Assembly: GCF_025698545.1 (NCBI RefSeq)
Contig: NC_068575.1
Coordinates: 56,429,980-56,493,979, forward strand
From: Gossypium raimondii
Taxonomy: Eukaryota > Streptophyta > Magnoliopsida > Malvales > Malvaceae
Length of the DNA: 64,000 nucleotides
Reading direction: 5' to 3'
The translations under genes and the position numbers were made by a program. This document shows, in pieces, positions 44,001-56,018 of the stretch (positions are counted from its first letter, which is position 1; each line of letters opens with the position of its first letter). The notes beneath the pieces were generated by a model. That model had not been told where the DNA came from. It did no database searches and saw only the letters and a program-made list of their open reading frames with translations.

Positions 44001-45851
44001 CAGAAAGTGGAAGAACTTGAACATGAAATAAAAGGATTGAGGAAAGAACTTGAGACTGAAAAGGTATAATTTTATATCATTTGCCTTTTCCTTCACTTTA
44101 ATGTTATACTTTTTTATTTCAACTGTTGGAACTCTCTTTCTGCCATACAAGATTTCAATTATTTATTGATTTTGTTGATAACTTGCTATCACTTTCATTA
44201 ATCTGCATGCAAATCTGGGTAGTACCTGCAGCTTTTGAAAGCATAAAAAAGAAAATGAATGTTGTGTTATGAGTATTTTTTTTATCTGAACACACTACAA
44301 TTGATTTCTTCAATCGTACCTAGATTGGCGTTTATCAGATAAATAGATAAATCAATCTGGGTACAGCAAACCTCTGTTCTTCATCATTATGAAGTTAGTC
44401 TATTGTTAAGCTGAAGTTTCCTTTGCGGTTGGTAGCAGGCAGCCCGAGAAGAAGCATGGGCTAAAGTTTCGGCCCTTGAGCTTGAAATAAATGCTACAAT
44501 GCGAGATCTTGATTATGAGAGGAGGAGGCTAAAAGGTGCCAGGGAAAGAATTATGCTTCGGTATGACTTCTGTGACAATAGCTATTGTTTGATTTTTAGT
44601 TGCAGCATTGGTGTAAGCATTTTGCTGAGCAAGGTTCTATCCTTTTGTATATTGCGGCCTTTGGTATTAACATTGGCTGCCATCAATACCTAGGAATTTT
44701 ATGAATTGAGGATGGTGATATTTTTGTGGTTGCTCCCCAGAGAAACACAGCTACGAGCATTTTATTCTACAACTGAGGAAATCTCCATACTGTTTGCAAA
44801 GCAGCAAGAACAACTGAAGGCAATGCAGAGAACTCTGGAAGATGAGGAAAATTATGAGAACACATCGGTTGATATTGACCTTAATGTACCGTACCAGAAC
44901 GTAAATGGAACCAGAGTTAGAGAAAAGGCTCTTACTGGCCATCATGAAAATAGTACCATGAGGGAAGGCTCCACTGCTTCAGCTCAGAGGGTTAATATTT
45001 CTAGTGATGAGGCCAGTGTTACTGAGAAGCATGACTGCGGTATGAGAAGTCAAGATGTTGGCGAAAATACACAGGAGGCAGAATTTACAAGTGCTGATCG
45101 TTCTGTTAAAGGCATCTTTGGTTTTTACGTTGATGGTGTTGGTACAACACGTATTCTGGAAGGAGATCCCATTGGTACTGAACATGTTCTTGAAACTGAA
45201 AGCTTGGGAATTGAGGTTGAACCGAATATTGATTTGAACAGGTGTGGAACTTTAGGTGGAGATACAATGCAGTTTGATTATGAAACTAATGCACATGAAA
45301 GTGATGAACGGGTTCAAACAACTTGCCTAGATACTTCAGTACAATCTCAGTTGAATAAACCACACGAGACTCAAAAATGCACAGAAGACAAAGAAGCTGG
45401 AGGCACAATCAGGACAACGGACCTTTTAGTTTCAGAAGGTTTTGAGAGTCAGGCCAACGGTACTAATCCTTCTGTCCATGGAGAAAATGTCTTACCTAAA
45501 ACTAGAGACAATGATAAGAATCGTGCTATGGTAGGTGAGAATCAAAGTAGATCATCTTCCGAGGCTACTACTTCCATGCGTAATGATGAACGTCAAGCAT
45601 TGAGTGAGATGATTGGAATTGTTGCTCCTGATTTGAAAGAGCAATTTGTGGGTGCTGCTACTTCTGACTCAGGTACTGAAGATTGTGCTGACAGCGAGGA
45701 TGGTGATCATAATAACTACAGAGTAGCTGCTAAGTCTGGATCAATATCAGATGCAGAAACAGAGGGAAGTGACCAGGCTGATATGGATCAAAAGCATAAT
45801 GATAAAATGGATGACGATGATGAAACTACAAGTGAAGATTCCGTTGGGTAG
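41062..45851 (+). CDS. FHA-domain coiled-coil protein
   Basis: Thirteen exons with GT-AG introns: 41062-41310, 41537-41721, 41804-41907, 42046-42126, 42449-42561, 42652-42738, 43077-43279, 43372-43573, 43667-43717, 43819-43917, 44004-44063, 44439-44560, 44741-45851; all join in frame, 888 residues. A forkhead-associated domain spans about residues 86-190, with GRS, SxxH (SAVHC) and STNGTYLN, the phosphothreonine-binding elements. From about 225 to 560 it is charged heptad-like sequence, a long coiled coil (ELRKQLEDQ, REEREKATADL, EHEIKGLRKEL). The last exon encodes an acidic, Ser/Thr-rich disordered tail ending DDDDETTSEDS. The function is not known to me; it looks like the Arabidopsis At2g45460 type. 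Confidence 0.92.
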
Positions 45852-47601
45852 CAGGCATGCCCTTATCGTGTGAAACCTTGTTCATCTCCTTTTCAGTTTC
45901 CAGTTCACATGCATTCAATTTCTTGTACATTATTTTACGCTTAAAGATGCATACCAAAAGTGCGTACATTGATCAACTCAATTCCTAATAATTAAAGATT
46001 TAATAGTTATGCATGGTTCGAGAGTTATAGTAGTATTACTCACTGTAAGGATCCTTCATATATGCCTGATCTCTTGCCAAACTTGCTGTGCCTACTTTTC
46101 AGTATTCACATTTTAGATTTCTCGGATGGAATTGATGGTTGAACTACACTGGTTTACTTATGAATTAAGGATTAGGGTTTGTTTTTTTCTTCAGCCCTTT
46201 ATGGGGAATGAGAGAATGCAAAAGTCAAAAGTGGGTGGATTCACGCCATTTCCATCTCTTTCTAGTAACTCGTAACTAATTCAGACCTCAAAAGTCAGAG
46301 ACAACAATGAGTTGGCCAACCAGCCATCCAGGCAAAAACTTTGAAAATTTTCCCACGTTATGCAATTAGAAAAAAAAAGAAAAAGAAAGAAGATATGCGT
46401 GGCAGAGGCTGGAGGGAGCCATGAGGCCCATGATTTGTTTGGGTTTTACTTTAAAGTCAGGCTCCAAGTTTCTGATCATGTAGACTAAAATTATAATAAT
46501 AATATAAGTTGCTATAAATTGATCCAAAATTTTGAATATTCAAAGAAGCTATAATTGCAGATTTTTTAGGTTTAATGATGATAAAAAGAAAATCAAGAAA
46601 AAGGAGGAGTAAATATTAGGGACAGCTGCATTCCGTAAGGGAGAGTGATAGATTAGTAATTTGAAATTTATAGAGTATGGGTGTGGGTATGGTGATTTGG
46701 ACCACCTGGACATGGTTGAGGGTTGAGAAGTAGTAGCTGCTCCACCGTTGATCACTCGTCATTATCAGAGGTTGCATGTGAACTCATCATCCATAAAAGT
46801 TGCTCTCATCACTCTTATTGATTTTTCTCACCTTAATAATTTCTTCTCCATTTCCAACCCCCAGTCTAGGAGAATAGCTTAAAAGGTATATAGAACGACC
46901 ACTATGAAACATGCAATCACTCTTTTATATATTCCAATCCCAAAGATACAATCCAAATATAGGGCAATTAGCTCGTTTCCAAATGCCCACTAGAGATTCA
47001 TTTCATTGTTGACTACTGCCTTTATATAATTCCATTTATGTTACTTCCCCTATTATTTCTTTTTAAAATACTTGTGCTCCATATTTATTTAAATAATATT
47101 TTATATTCAAATAAAATCCCAATAACTTACATAATAATATAAGAAATGAGTAAAGGTAAGCTATATTAGTGCGATGGTCTTACTTCCCATCAATTTCCTA
47201 TCCATCTGTATTCAAAATAGCATGATGAGGTTTTTTGTTTTTTATTTCTATTTTTTGTTTTTCATTTGCTACACTTCTAATCTAAAAAGAAATATGTGAT
47301 ATCAGTCCCACTCATTTGTGGGCTGGCGAAGCCCAACGTGATAAATTCCCTTCACCGCAAGTAAAGTGGGTGATGCGAGATTTAACCCAAGAGAATTATT
47401 ACCGTATCCACAAATGTATTGTCGTGTACCGGTTTTTAAAATTATTTTATAAATATTAAACATATGAGATTGAATATTTTTCAAATATAAATACTCACAA
47501 ATTAAATTTATTTATTTGATGGACAGCTTATTTATTAACCCTTAGAGTTTATCGAAACCTAAATTTACACCGAAAGTAAGATTAGATGTATCTTTCTATC
47601 A

Positions 47602-47641
<40 letters not shown>

Positions 47642-47660
47642 AAAAGAAAACATTTCCTAT
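45852..47660. other. intergenic, no gene seen
   Basis: AT-rich. A (TA)n tract lies at about 47603-47637 at the edge of the copia remnant. Open frames at 46549-46755 and 47302-47484 carry nothing recognisable. Confidence 0.45.
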
Positions 47661-47683
47661 GTGGCACTTTTAAAAATTTACCA

Positions 47684-48500
47684 TTATAACACAATCCATC
47701 CACCAAGAATGAAGATCCATCCATGATCTTCCAAACTTGTAATCCAACTAGCATCCGAATACCCTTCTAAAACTGGAGGATATCCATTATAACACAATCC
47801 ATAGTTAATAGTTTTCTTTAAGTACCTAAGTACTCTATTCAAAGCTTGCCAATGCAAACTACTTGGATTACTTGTGTACCTACTCAATTTTCCAACATCT
47901 GGTCTTGTACAAGTCATTATATACATAAGACAACCAATTAGACTTGCATATTTCAATTGATCAATTTTCCTACCAGCATTAGATACTAATTTTAATTGAG
48001 GATCCATGGGTATAGATGCTGGTATACAGTTGAAAAGATCAAACTTTTTAAGCACATTTTCAATGTAATGTGATTGTGATAAAGCTATAGTGCTTTCATC
48101 TCGGGTTATTTTAATCCCAAGAATAACATTTGCTAATATCCTTCATAGCAAAGTCGTTTGACAAGAATTTCTTTGTGTTTTCTATTTGTTCCAAATCCGT
48201 GCCAAAAATGAGCATGTCATCTACATATAAGCAAATTATGACACCTTTTCCATTTTCAAATTTACTATATATGCACTTATCGGATTCATTTATTTTATAG
48301 CCATTAGCTAAAACAACCTTGTCAAACTTTTGGTGCCATTGTTTTGGTGCTTGTTTAAGCCCATATAAAGATTTAACAAGCTTACATACCTTATGCTCTT
48401 GTCCTGGAACAACAAATCCTTCCGGTTGCTCCATGTACACTTCCTCTTCCAATTCACCATTTAAAAATGCAGTTTTAACATCCATTTGGTGAACAACCAA
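47684..48500 (-). pseudogene. copia reverse transcriptase and partial RNase H
   Basis: 48500-48111 carries [28 protein letters not shown] and catalytic YVDDMLIFG. After a frame change, 48055-47684 gives LKYASLIGCLMY, TRPDV, VLRYLK and GYSDASW, then loses similarity where the RNase H should continue. Confidence 0.9.
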
Positions 48501-48523
48501 ATTATATATAGAGGTAAGTGATA

Positions 48524-49111
48524 TTAAGAGTCTAATTGTAGAGCATAGGTATCAAAATAATCAATACATTGTCTTTGTGTAAAACCTTTTGCTACCAACC
48601 TTACTTTAAATTTATCAATGGTTCCATCGACCTTCATTTTCTTTTTGAACATCCATTTACAACCTATTGGTTTGGAACCTGGTGGAAGATCAACTAAGAT
48701 CCAAGTTTGATTTCCCATTATTGAATCCATCTCATCATTTATTGCTTCTTTCCAAAAACCAGAGTCTTGAGATTTCACTGCCTCTTCAAATGTAATAGGA
48801 TCAGATTCAGTATTATAACAATAAGGTACCTTATTACATATACTTTCACCTTTTCCTTCTACAAGAAACATAATGAAATCTGGTCCAAAATCTTTGACCT
48901 TTTTAATCCTCTTACTTCTTCTTAATTCTTGATAAGATTCATCATTATTATCAATTTGTTTCAATGGAATCTCATTCTTATTTGAAGAATGAATCAATTG
49001 TTGTGGTTGTAATTGTCTTGATATAGAATTAAATCTATTTTCATCAAAAATAACATCTCTTGATTCAATAACAGTATTAATTGAAATTGAATCAATTGGT
49101 TCAATTACCAT
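48524..49111 (-). pseudogene. copia integrase-RT linker and RT start
   Basis: Encodes RRSKRIKKVKDFG, ITFEEAVKSQDSGFWKEAI and PIGCKWMFKKK followed by RLVAKGFTQRQ, the region just before the RT catalytic core. Confidence 0.88.
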
Positions 49112-49168
49112 GAACCTATATGCCTTGCTATTATGTGCATAACCTATAAATATGCATTCAATTCCTCT

Positions 49169-49772
49169 TTAACCTAACTTTTTACATTTAGGTGTTGGAA
49201 CTTTTACAATAGCTCTACAACCCCAAACTTTCAAATAATTAAGGTTTGGTTTCCTTTTCTTCCATCGTTCATAGGGGGTTATTTTAGTTTCCTTATTAGG
49301 AACTCTATTCAATATATGACAAGCTGTTAGAACAGCTTCTCCCCAAAAACCTTGTCCAAGACCCGAATATGATAACATTGAATTTACCATTTCACCAAGA
49401 CTCTATTTTTCTTTCACTACACCATTTTGTTGTGGTGTGTAAGGGTGAAACTTGATGGACAGCTCCAGTGAGTTCAAAGTAACTTGGATTATAGTATTCT
49501 CCACCTCTATCGATCTTAAGCACTTGATAAATGATTCACATCAAGTTCAACTTCGATTTATAAACTTTAAATTTATCAAGCGCTTCATCTTTTGAATGCA
49601 ATAAATATACATAACAATATCTAGAACAATCATCAATAAAAGTAACAAAATATTTCTTTCCACCTAATGTAGGAGTATTATGCAAGTCACATAAATCACT
49701 ATGTATCAAATCAAGTAATTTTGTTTTCCTTTTAACCTTAGGGAAATGGTTTCTTGTAAGTTTAGTCAACAT
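49169..49772 (-). pseudogene. copia integrase pieces
   Basis: 49772-49536 contains LDLIHSDLCDL and KYFVTFIDDCSRYCYVYLL (catalytic core). 49390-49169 contains LSYSGLGQGFWGEAV, ILNRVPNK and KVWGCRA (C-terminal part). The stretch between them is frameshifted. Confidence 0.88.
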
Positions 49773-50337
49773 ACATGTATTGCATTTTCAATATTATTAT
49801 TAAAAACATGAATTAAATCTAATTTATACATGTCATTCAATTTTCTACCTAATCTATAATGCCACAAACAAAAAGATTCAACCATATAAGCGGAATAGTT
49901 TTTTATTCTTATTAATAATATTGAGTTTGAACATGCTCGATACATATACCCTTTCCCACAAAAATTCCTCCCTTAGACAAAATAAACTTATCGCCTCAAA
50001 ACAAGTTTGAAACCAAACTTATTCAATGACTTCAGACACTAAATTCTTCCTAACTTCGGTACATAATATACATCATTTAAGGTTAAAACCTTTCCGTAGT
50101 GAATTGTAGTTCAATGACCCTTTGCCTTTAATTGTCATGCGGTGGAAGAATTTCTCATGTACAAGACATTGTCATTTTCACATTGTGTGAACTTTGTGAA
50201 CATGCTTTTGTCTTTGCACACATGTTTGGTTGCTCCAGTATCAATCCACCATGTATTATCATATTGTGCCATATTAATTTCAGATATCATTGCAACGAAC
50301 TTTCCGTTATTATCAGCCTTAGAAGATGATTTCTTCT

Positions 50338-51112
50338 TTAAAAATCGACATTCATTCTTGAAATGTCCCGGCTTTCCACAATGATAGCATGAGCCATTTT
50401 GTTTCTTTTTGAACTTAGGTGCTCTATCAGTCTGATTGAACTTTCTCTTGAATGGTTTAGTAGTCTGTACTCTTCCTCCGTAACATGTACTTTGGCATTT
50501 TCAGAATTTAGGTTCTGATCTTGTTTTCGATACTCTTCTTCAATACGAAGATGATTTGCCAAAGCCTCAAGAGATATTTCCTCTTTTTTATGTTTTAGAC
50601 TTCTTTTAAAGTATTTCGAAGATGGAGGAAGTTTGTCTATAATGGAGGATACCACAATCATTTCATTCATTTTCATATCATATTGCTTAAATTGATTCAG
50701 CATCTTTTCAATATCACGAAATTGTTCCATAACAGAACGACCATCAACCATTTGATAATTATTGAAATGATTGACAAGAAATTTCTTACTTGTAACATCT
50801 TCAGTCATGTATCTTGCCTCCAATTTGTCCCATAATTCTTTAGCGGTGACCTCATTTTGGTAGGTGTCGAACAAACCATCAGATAAACCATTCAATATGT
50901 GGCCCATGCACATGTAGTCAGCATTGTCCCATTATTGTCTTTCTCGGGTTGCAGCAACAGATTCGTTTTCATTCTCTTCAGGTCTTGGAGTATTCAAAAC
51001 ATAAGCAATCTTCAAAGTTGATAATAAGAAGTGCATCTTTTTCTGTCATCGTCGAAAATTGCCACCATCAAACCGATCAAGTTTAACAAAGTTGGAGTGT
51101 TCCACTTTCATG
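50338..51112 (-). pseudogene. copia gag
   Basis: 50913-50338 carries LWDKLEARYMTEDVTSKKFLV and KLPPSSKYFKRSLKH, a UBN2-type gag. In another frame a complete zinc knuckle CYHCGKPGHFKNEC lies at about 50345-50390, so a frameshift separates it from the body. The N-terminal piece (KLDRFDGGNF) is at about 51060-51100. Confidence 0.85.
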
Positions 51113-51130
51113 TGTTGTGGTAGTCATAAT

Positions 51131-52680
51131 GAATTATAACCTTAAAATTGTTAGTTCAAAACTCCGGTAAGGAAAATCTTGAACACACGATCGAAACTCG
51201 AACAGAAAAAGAAGAAATAGAACAGGCTCCAAGGCGTGTATCAAGGCACTACCTTTAAGGTTATATCAAGCTTATACTTTAGTTATAACCTAAATTAAAT
51301 CTAATAGCTTCATTTTAATTTTTTATTTTATATGAATTTGGAAATATTATTGTTATATTTAGCATGATTGGTTTGATTTTGTAAAATTTTATGTATGATT
51401 TGCATTTAGAGATTTAAGATTATATCTTATATTAATTCAAAGCAATGTAAACTATTTAAAATAGTAATAAAATAACATGATGTATTAAATAGACATGAAC
51501 AACTAATTTATTACTAGAATAAAATGTTTTTATATAGTTTATGCATGAGGATATTTTAATTTATTTTAAAAAGGTTGTGATAAGAGAGTCATCCCATGCC
51601 GCATTAAACACGATATCTTATATCATTTCATTCAATAAATAATAGGTTCTAAATTTGGAATTTTGGACATGTTTAATCCTAAATAAAAAATAATGGGAAC
51701 ACAAAGTAAAATGCGGAAGTGCCAGGTGTATCCAGCCCTTTTTACGTTTGAAAATTCCTTCTCATAGTTAATCAAAGATTAGTGTTTGAGAAAGCATAAT
51801 AATGAGGTGGATTTGATTCAAACCCTTGCCCAGTCCAAGACGTAAAGGATTTCTTTCATAATTAAAAAAACATGCTTTTCACCCAACTTTACGACTTTTA
51901 ATTAATTCTCCAGTGAAGTTATGGGTGATGGTGCATGGATTCCTAACCAGCTTATTAATTCATTACAAAATGGAGGCTCCTCCTAATTTCACTCCCAACT
52001 TGGTTTTGGTAACAGCTGAACCACCTTTTGATGTTAATATCAACCCTGGATTTCAAGTTAATTTTCTACAGCAATGATACCATCAACTACTTGCACCCAT
52101 TTGGTTGATTCATTACAGCGCGTCAACGTAATATAATATATTGAAATTTGGACGTATAAGGTAAAGAGGAAGGGGCCTAACTGTTGAGAAACAGAAGGGG
52201 AAAGTTCTAAAATTCAAAAAAGTGAATGAAGATGGAGAAGGAATAGTCATTTTCTGTGTGCCCCAACTCAGCCTACACCCTTTGGCTCAAGTCTTTTACA
52301 CACTCGATCGTATTAAATAATAATGGTACTTGCAATCCATAAAGGCCATCCATACAAAAGATAAGAGAGAAGCACCCTTCCTTCTTGCCCTGACCTTCTC
52401 TCTGCATTCTTTCTTCTATTGCTGCTCCTTTGTAATCATGAGTCCTTGTGTCATCATTACTATGAAAAGCCTCTCTTTCTCTCTCTGTTTTTCTTTTTCT
52501 TTTTTCTTTTTTTCTCTTTTTACAATTTCAGATTCAAACACGATTTCCCAGCTATATAACACTTGGTTTTTTCTCCCTACTTGGATCACACAAATAATCT
52601 TCTCCCAAGTCCCAACTCTCTAAACGAAACCCTTCCCTTGAGTTTTTTTCTTTCTTTTTTTTCCATTCTCAATATTAAAC
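51131..52680. promoter_or_regulatory. upstream region of the LITTLE ZIPPER gene
   Basis: No other gene supported. The 52465-52680 part is strongly pyrimidine-rich (runs of CTCTCTTT and CTTTTTTCT), probably the 5' leader. The plus-strand open frame 52330-52623 is low-complexity translation of this tract. Confidence 0.45.
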
Positions 52681-53072
52681 ATGTTGGTTAACCCTTCTTC
52701 ATGCTGCCGAAAACGTCAGTCCAAGCTAAGACATAACGTTCGTGTTCCAAGGCTCAACAGGTTAGTTAATTAAGATTCTTTTGTCTTTTTGTTGTTGTTG
52801 TTGTTGTTTTATCTCTGCTGGTTTCTATCAAGGTGCTTAAATAATGGAACTACAGGTTGAGAAGATTAAGGACAAAGAAGATGGGGGCCGTCGGGATTAA
52901 AACAGATATGGAAAAAAAAAACTTGAAACTGTACATGGAGAATCAGATTATCATACAAGAGAACGAGAAGCTGAGGAAGAAAGCACTTCTTCTTCACCAG
53001 GAGAACCAAACCCTGTTGGCTCAGCTACAGAAGAAGTTGTGTAATCCGCCGAATCAGTCCTTAAAAACCTAG
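52681..53072 (+). CDS. ZPR1: LITTLE ZIPPER protein (ZPR)
   Basis: Two exons, 52681-52760 and 52856-53072, join in frame to 98 residues. The second exon carries the leucine-zipper core LKLYMENQIIIQENEKLRKK with ALLLHQENQTLLAQLQKK, the hallmark of LITTLE ZIPPER proteins. These lack a DNA-binding domain and heterodimerise with class III HD-ZIP factors to block them (family knowledge). The first exon is basic (RKRQSKLRHNVRVPRLNR). ATG 52681 is the first start that splices in frame. The symbol ZPR1 rests on gene order next to FHA, FLA and GRF9 genes; ZPR2 is possible on sequence alone. Confidence 0.87.
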
Positions 53073-53719
53073 AAAATAACTGGCTAGCTAGCTGGATTGC
53101 ATGGGATGGGATATGGGTAAATACTACCTTTATTAATATATATACAGTGTAACACTAGATGATGTGCTGCTGATGGGGAGACTGTAGGAGGAATTAAAGG
53201 ATCAGGGGGGACGTGCTTCTTCATTTCTTTCTTGTTTATCTTTAGGGTTTAAATTGAAGTTGGATTTGTAATGGGATCAGCTGATCAGGTTTGGAATAAT
53301 TTTGGAATTTTATTGGATGTATCAAGGATGGGAATATAACTTATGTAGTGTTTAGCAGCTGCATGCATGTTATTTTTACTTGTTTAATTTGTTGAGCACT
53401 ATATATTTTCTTGGTGAATGGATGAATATTTTTGTAAGAGGTAACCAGACACGAAGACTTAATTTTAATAAAATCATTTTATGGCTGAGAAAAAAAAAAC
53501 ATGAATCCATGATTCTGTAGCCCAAAACCTGGAGCAAGTCAGCAAATAAATAAATATTCGCTTTTTGTTTTTTATCTTCCTTGCTCGTTTATTATACTAA
53601 TATAAGCGATATGTTATCAAATGAAGTTTAAAAATGGACGTAAAGAGGTTTCAAGCCCACCACGTGAAACCCATATTCGATGGGGCAGGACATCTCAAGA
53701 CAATATACTTGAGTATGGG
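53073..53719. other. 3' flank of ZPR
   Basis: No gene seen; probably includes the ZPR 3' UTR. Confidence 0.4.
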
Positions 53720-53835
53720 ATTTGATGGGCGGTACAATAGGTAAGTTTAATTTATTTTTTATCTAATATTATAGCATAGTATTATTATAATATTTAATCT
53801 CACCTTCATATTTTTACATAAACGGTATCTAAACA
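53720..53835. mobile_element. short hAT-like MITE, diverged copy
   Basis: Ends GATTTGATGGGCGGTACAAT and, inverted, TTTAGATACCGTTTATG. On the minus strand its interior GGTGAGATTAAATATTATAA corresponds to GGTGAGATTAGATATTGTAG of the copy at 16888-17014. Confidence 0.55.
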
Positions 53836-54246
53836 GGGCTTCAACTTGATCCGAATGACTGCCAACTAAAACACAAAGCTAACACCTCAGTGGATCAAAG
53901 AACGCCACGAGGTCAGAAACAAAATCCACGGGTGGATTGCACTACAATTGCAATAGCAGAAGAAGGGATTTGTTGCCTGCATTACTTTAGATTGTTTAGG
54001 ACCGAAAGGACTCGATGGTCATGGCCCTGTGGCATATCAAAACAAGTTAGTTGCTGACTAACAAGGTTATATTTACGACAAGCAATAGTGGAATTATATC
54101 TGTAGCATATAATATACAGTAACTTCTGTTTTCTGCCGTAATTTAAAATAGCTTATTAGATTATTATTTGTACTTTATAAAAAGAAAATGTAAAATTTGC
54201 AATCTCCAAATTGAGACACAAAACTAGGGTCTTAATTAAATAGAGT

Positions 54247-54450
54247 GTATTGAATACCTTGTTCAGTCGCATGAATAGCTTCCATGGTTGGATGTGCTTC
54301 CAGTGTTACCAGTAACCTTAATCAATCCGCCAAAACAATAACACTTTGAGCACCATTTTCAGTTTGCATATTCACCAAGCTGTAATGTGATTCAAGATCA
54401 AACCTTCCATCACGTAGATTTAATATATCTTCTGCCGATGTCCTCCTGCA
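54247..54450 (-). pseudogene. exon-like gene fragment of unknown origin
   Basis: On the minus strand a pyrimidine-rich TTGCGTTGCAG acceptor is followed by about 200 bp reading AEDILNLRDGRFDLESHYSL and on to EAHPTMEAIHATEQ, then a GTATTC donor. One in-frame TGA (about 54329-54331) sits where TGG (Trp) would keep the frame. The composition and splice sites look like a true exon. I do not recognise the parent gene. A second possible exon reading HDHRVLSVLNN lies at about 53992-54033. An isolated MULE terminal repeat begins 200 bp to the right, so transposon capture is possible. Confidence 0.5.
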
Positions 54451-54649
54451 ACGCAACAAACAGACAAAAGAACATCGCCGACAGTAAGATGCAGTTCTTA
54501 TATTTAAAGGCAGTAAAACAACGCTCTGATTAGGATAGTACAAAGTTTATTAAGGGATACCACTTATTAAAACGCTCTCAACAAACTTGAAAATCTCCAT
54601 TCCTTGTCTCTTTTTCTTTTTTCGTTTTTCTTTTTTTTCCCTTTTTTGT

Positions 54650-54897
54650 ATATTAGTATTATACAATTAAAAAAAATACATGGGTTCCGGCCATTGACAG
54701 GCCAAAACCCAAAAAATTAATTTTTTAAGTCTGACACAATTATTAGGCAATCATGGGTGTAAAATACGAGTGGGTTCCGGCTATTGACAGGCCACAATCC
54801 AATTTTACTGTTCCTTTTAGGTTATTTTGGTGATTGTTTTAAACTTGGGTTATTTTTGTAAATATAATATTTTTTTGGACTAGTTTGGTAAAATAGC
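54650..54897. mobile_element. isolated MULE terminal inverted repeat
   Basis: Matches the right end of the 27184-37058 element: AAAAAATACATGGGTTCCGG, GTCTGACACAATTATTnGGCAATCATG, then ...TTTTTGTAAATATAATATT and the terminus GGTAAAATAGCC (ends 54897). No partner repeat was found nearby, so it is a fragment or one end of a deleted element. Confidence 0.75.
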
Positions 54898-54900
54898 CAA

Positions 54901-56018
54901 TAAATTGTTACAGTATTATATGAGTGAGTGAAATTGAAACAGAATAGATTTGGGCAGTGACAGTGACGTTAGTTTGAAAAATCACCAAAAATTATAGTAA
55001 TTGAGTTAGTGGTTGAATGAGATATGAAATTAAATCTTAATGAGTCTATTTTCATATAAAAGAGAAATAATAGACAAAAGAGTTATATATTCCGAGATAT
55101 TGGAATTTTAGTGAGATAGGGTCAGAATGATTTCGAAATCCTCTGTTCTAACTTTGGAAAATCACTAAAAATTGTACAAAAATAATTATGGTTTGTAATT
55201 TACATGCTTAAATTTCTCAATGAGTCTATTTTCAAGAAAAACAAACGGGAACATCATTTGAATTCTGTACAAAGATATAATTAATTTTTAGTGAAGAGGG
55301 GTCAGAGCTATCGAGCAGCGAAACAGGGGAAAATTTAAAGAATAAAATGTAGTAATTGGCTAAACCAAAAATTCTTAAAATTTTTTGGTAAGAATATATA
55401 TGAGTCTAGTTTCAGTGAAAATTTACGGATCTTAATTTGGAGTTCCGTAACTCCGATAAAAATAATTTAGTGACTATGACGCGAATAAACAGCTTGCTGG
55501 AACTTGAATAAAGAATGAATTTACGTGTGATTATGATTATATTATCTATGGAAATATGCTAGAAACTTGTTTATTAATTACATACACACTTACTAAGCTA
55601 TATGTTTATCCCTTTCTTTTTTCCCTTGTTTTATAGTGTGACCAAGCCAGCTCGAAAATCGGAGGTCTTCAGAGATCCAATCACTCTATCAACTTCCTTT
55701 TGGGTATTTTAGTCAAAAAATATTATTTTGGAATTATGACATTTATAGAAGACTTGGTCATTTTGTTATGTGTCATAAATTGTTCTGTATATACTATATA
55801 ATAGTTTATTTTGTATAAGTCATTGATATGGACTAATATGGATTAAATTCCACGTGTATGAAATTTTAATGTTGTGTTGATAAATTTTAAAGCAAGTATG
55901 AAATGTTTAAATGCAAAAAAAAGGGACTTTAAAACAAAATATGAAAAAATTATTTTGTTAAAGTTCTATAATGCCTCGTACTCGGTCCGGGCGTCTGACA
56001 CGGGTAAGGGGGTGTTAC
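54901..56018. mobile_element. LTR fragment A (3' end intact)
   Basis: Contains repeated AAAATCACnAAAAATT and AATGAGTCTATTTTCA blocks typical of a long LTR and ends ATAATGCCTCGTACTCGG ... AAGGGGGTGTTACA at 56018. The 5' end is missing or abuts the MULE repeat. Confidence 0.65.

Larger units (their letters stand above)
47670..51130 (-). mobile_element. Ty1/copia remnant, minus strand
   Basis: Coding order from right to left is gag, integrase, reverse transcriptase, RNase H. It is truncated within RNase H at the left, and no LTR or primer site was recognised at either end. It differs in sequence from the element at 4197-12324: the RT has [13 protein letters not shown] and YVDDMLIFG, and gag has the MKVEHSNF-type start, fitting the TNT1/Tork-like group (inference). 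Multiple frameshifts and stops. Confidence 0.88.

Noticed and set aside
47670-51130. Full-length copia element with LTRs
   Set aside because: No matching terminal repeats, primer site or target duplication could be found; the element is truncated in RNase H.
52330-52623. 97-codon plus-strand open frame before ZPR
   Set aside because: Translation of a CT-rich leader (runs of Ser, Phe, Leu); no motif and probably untranslated.
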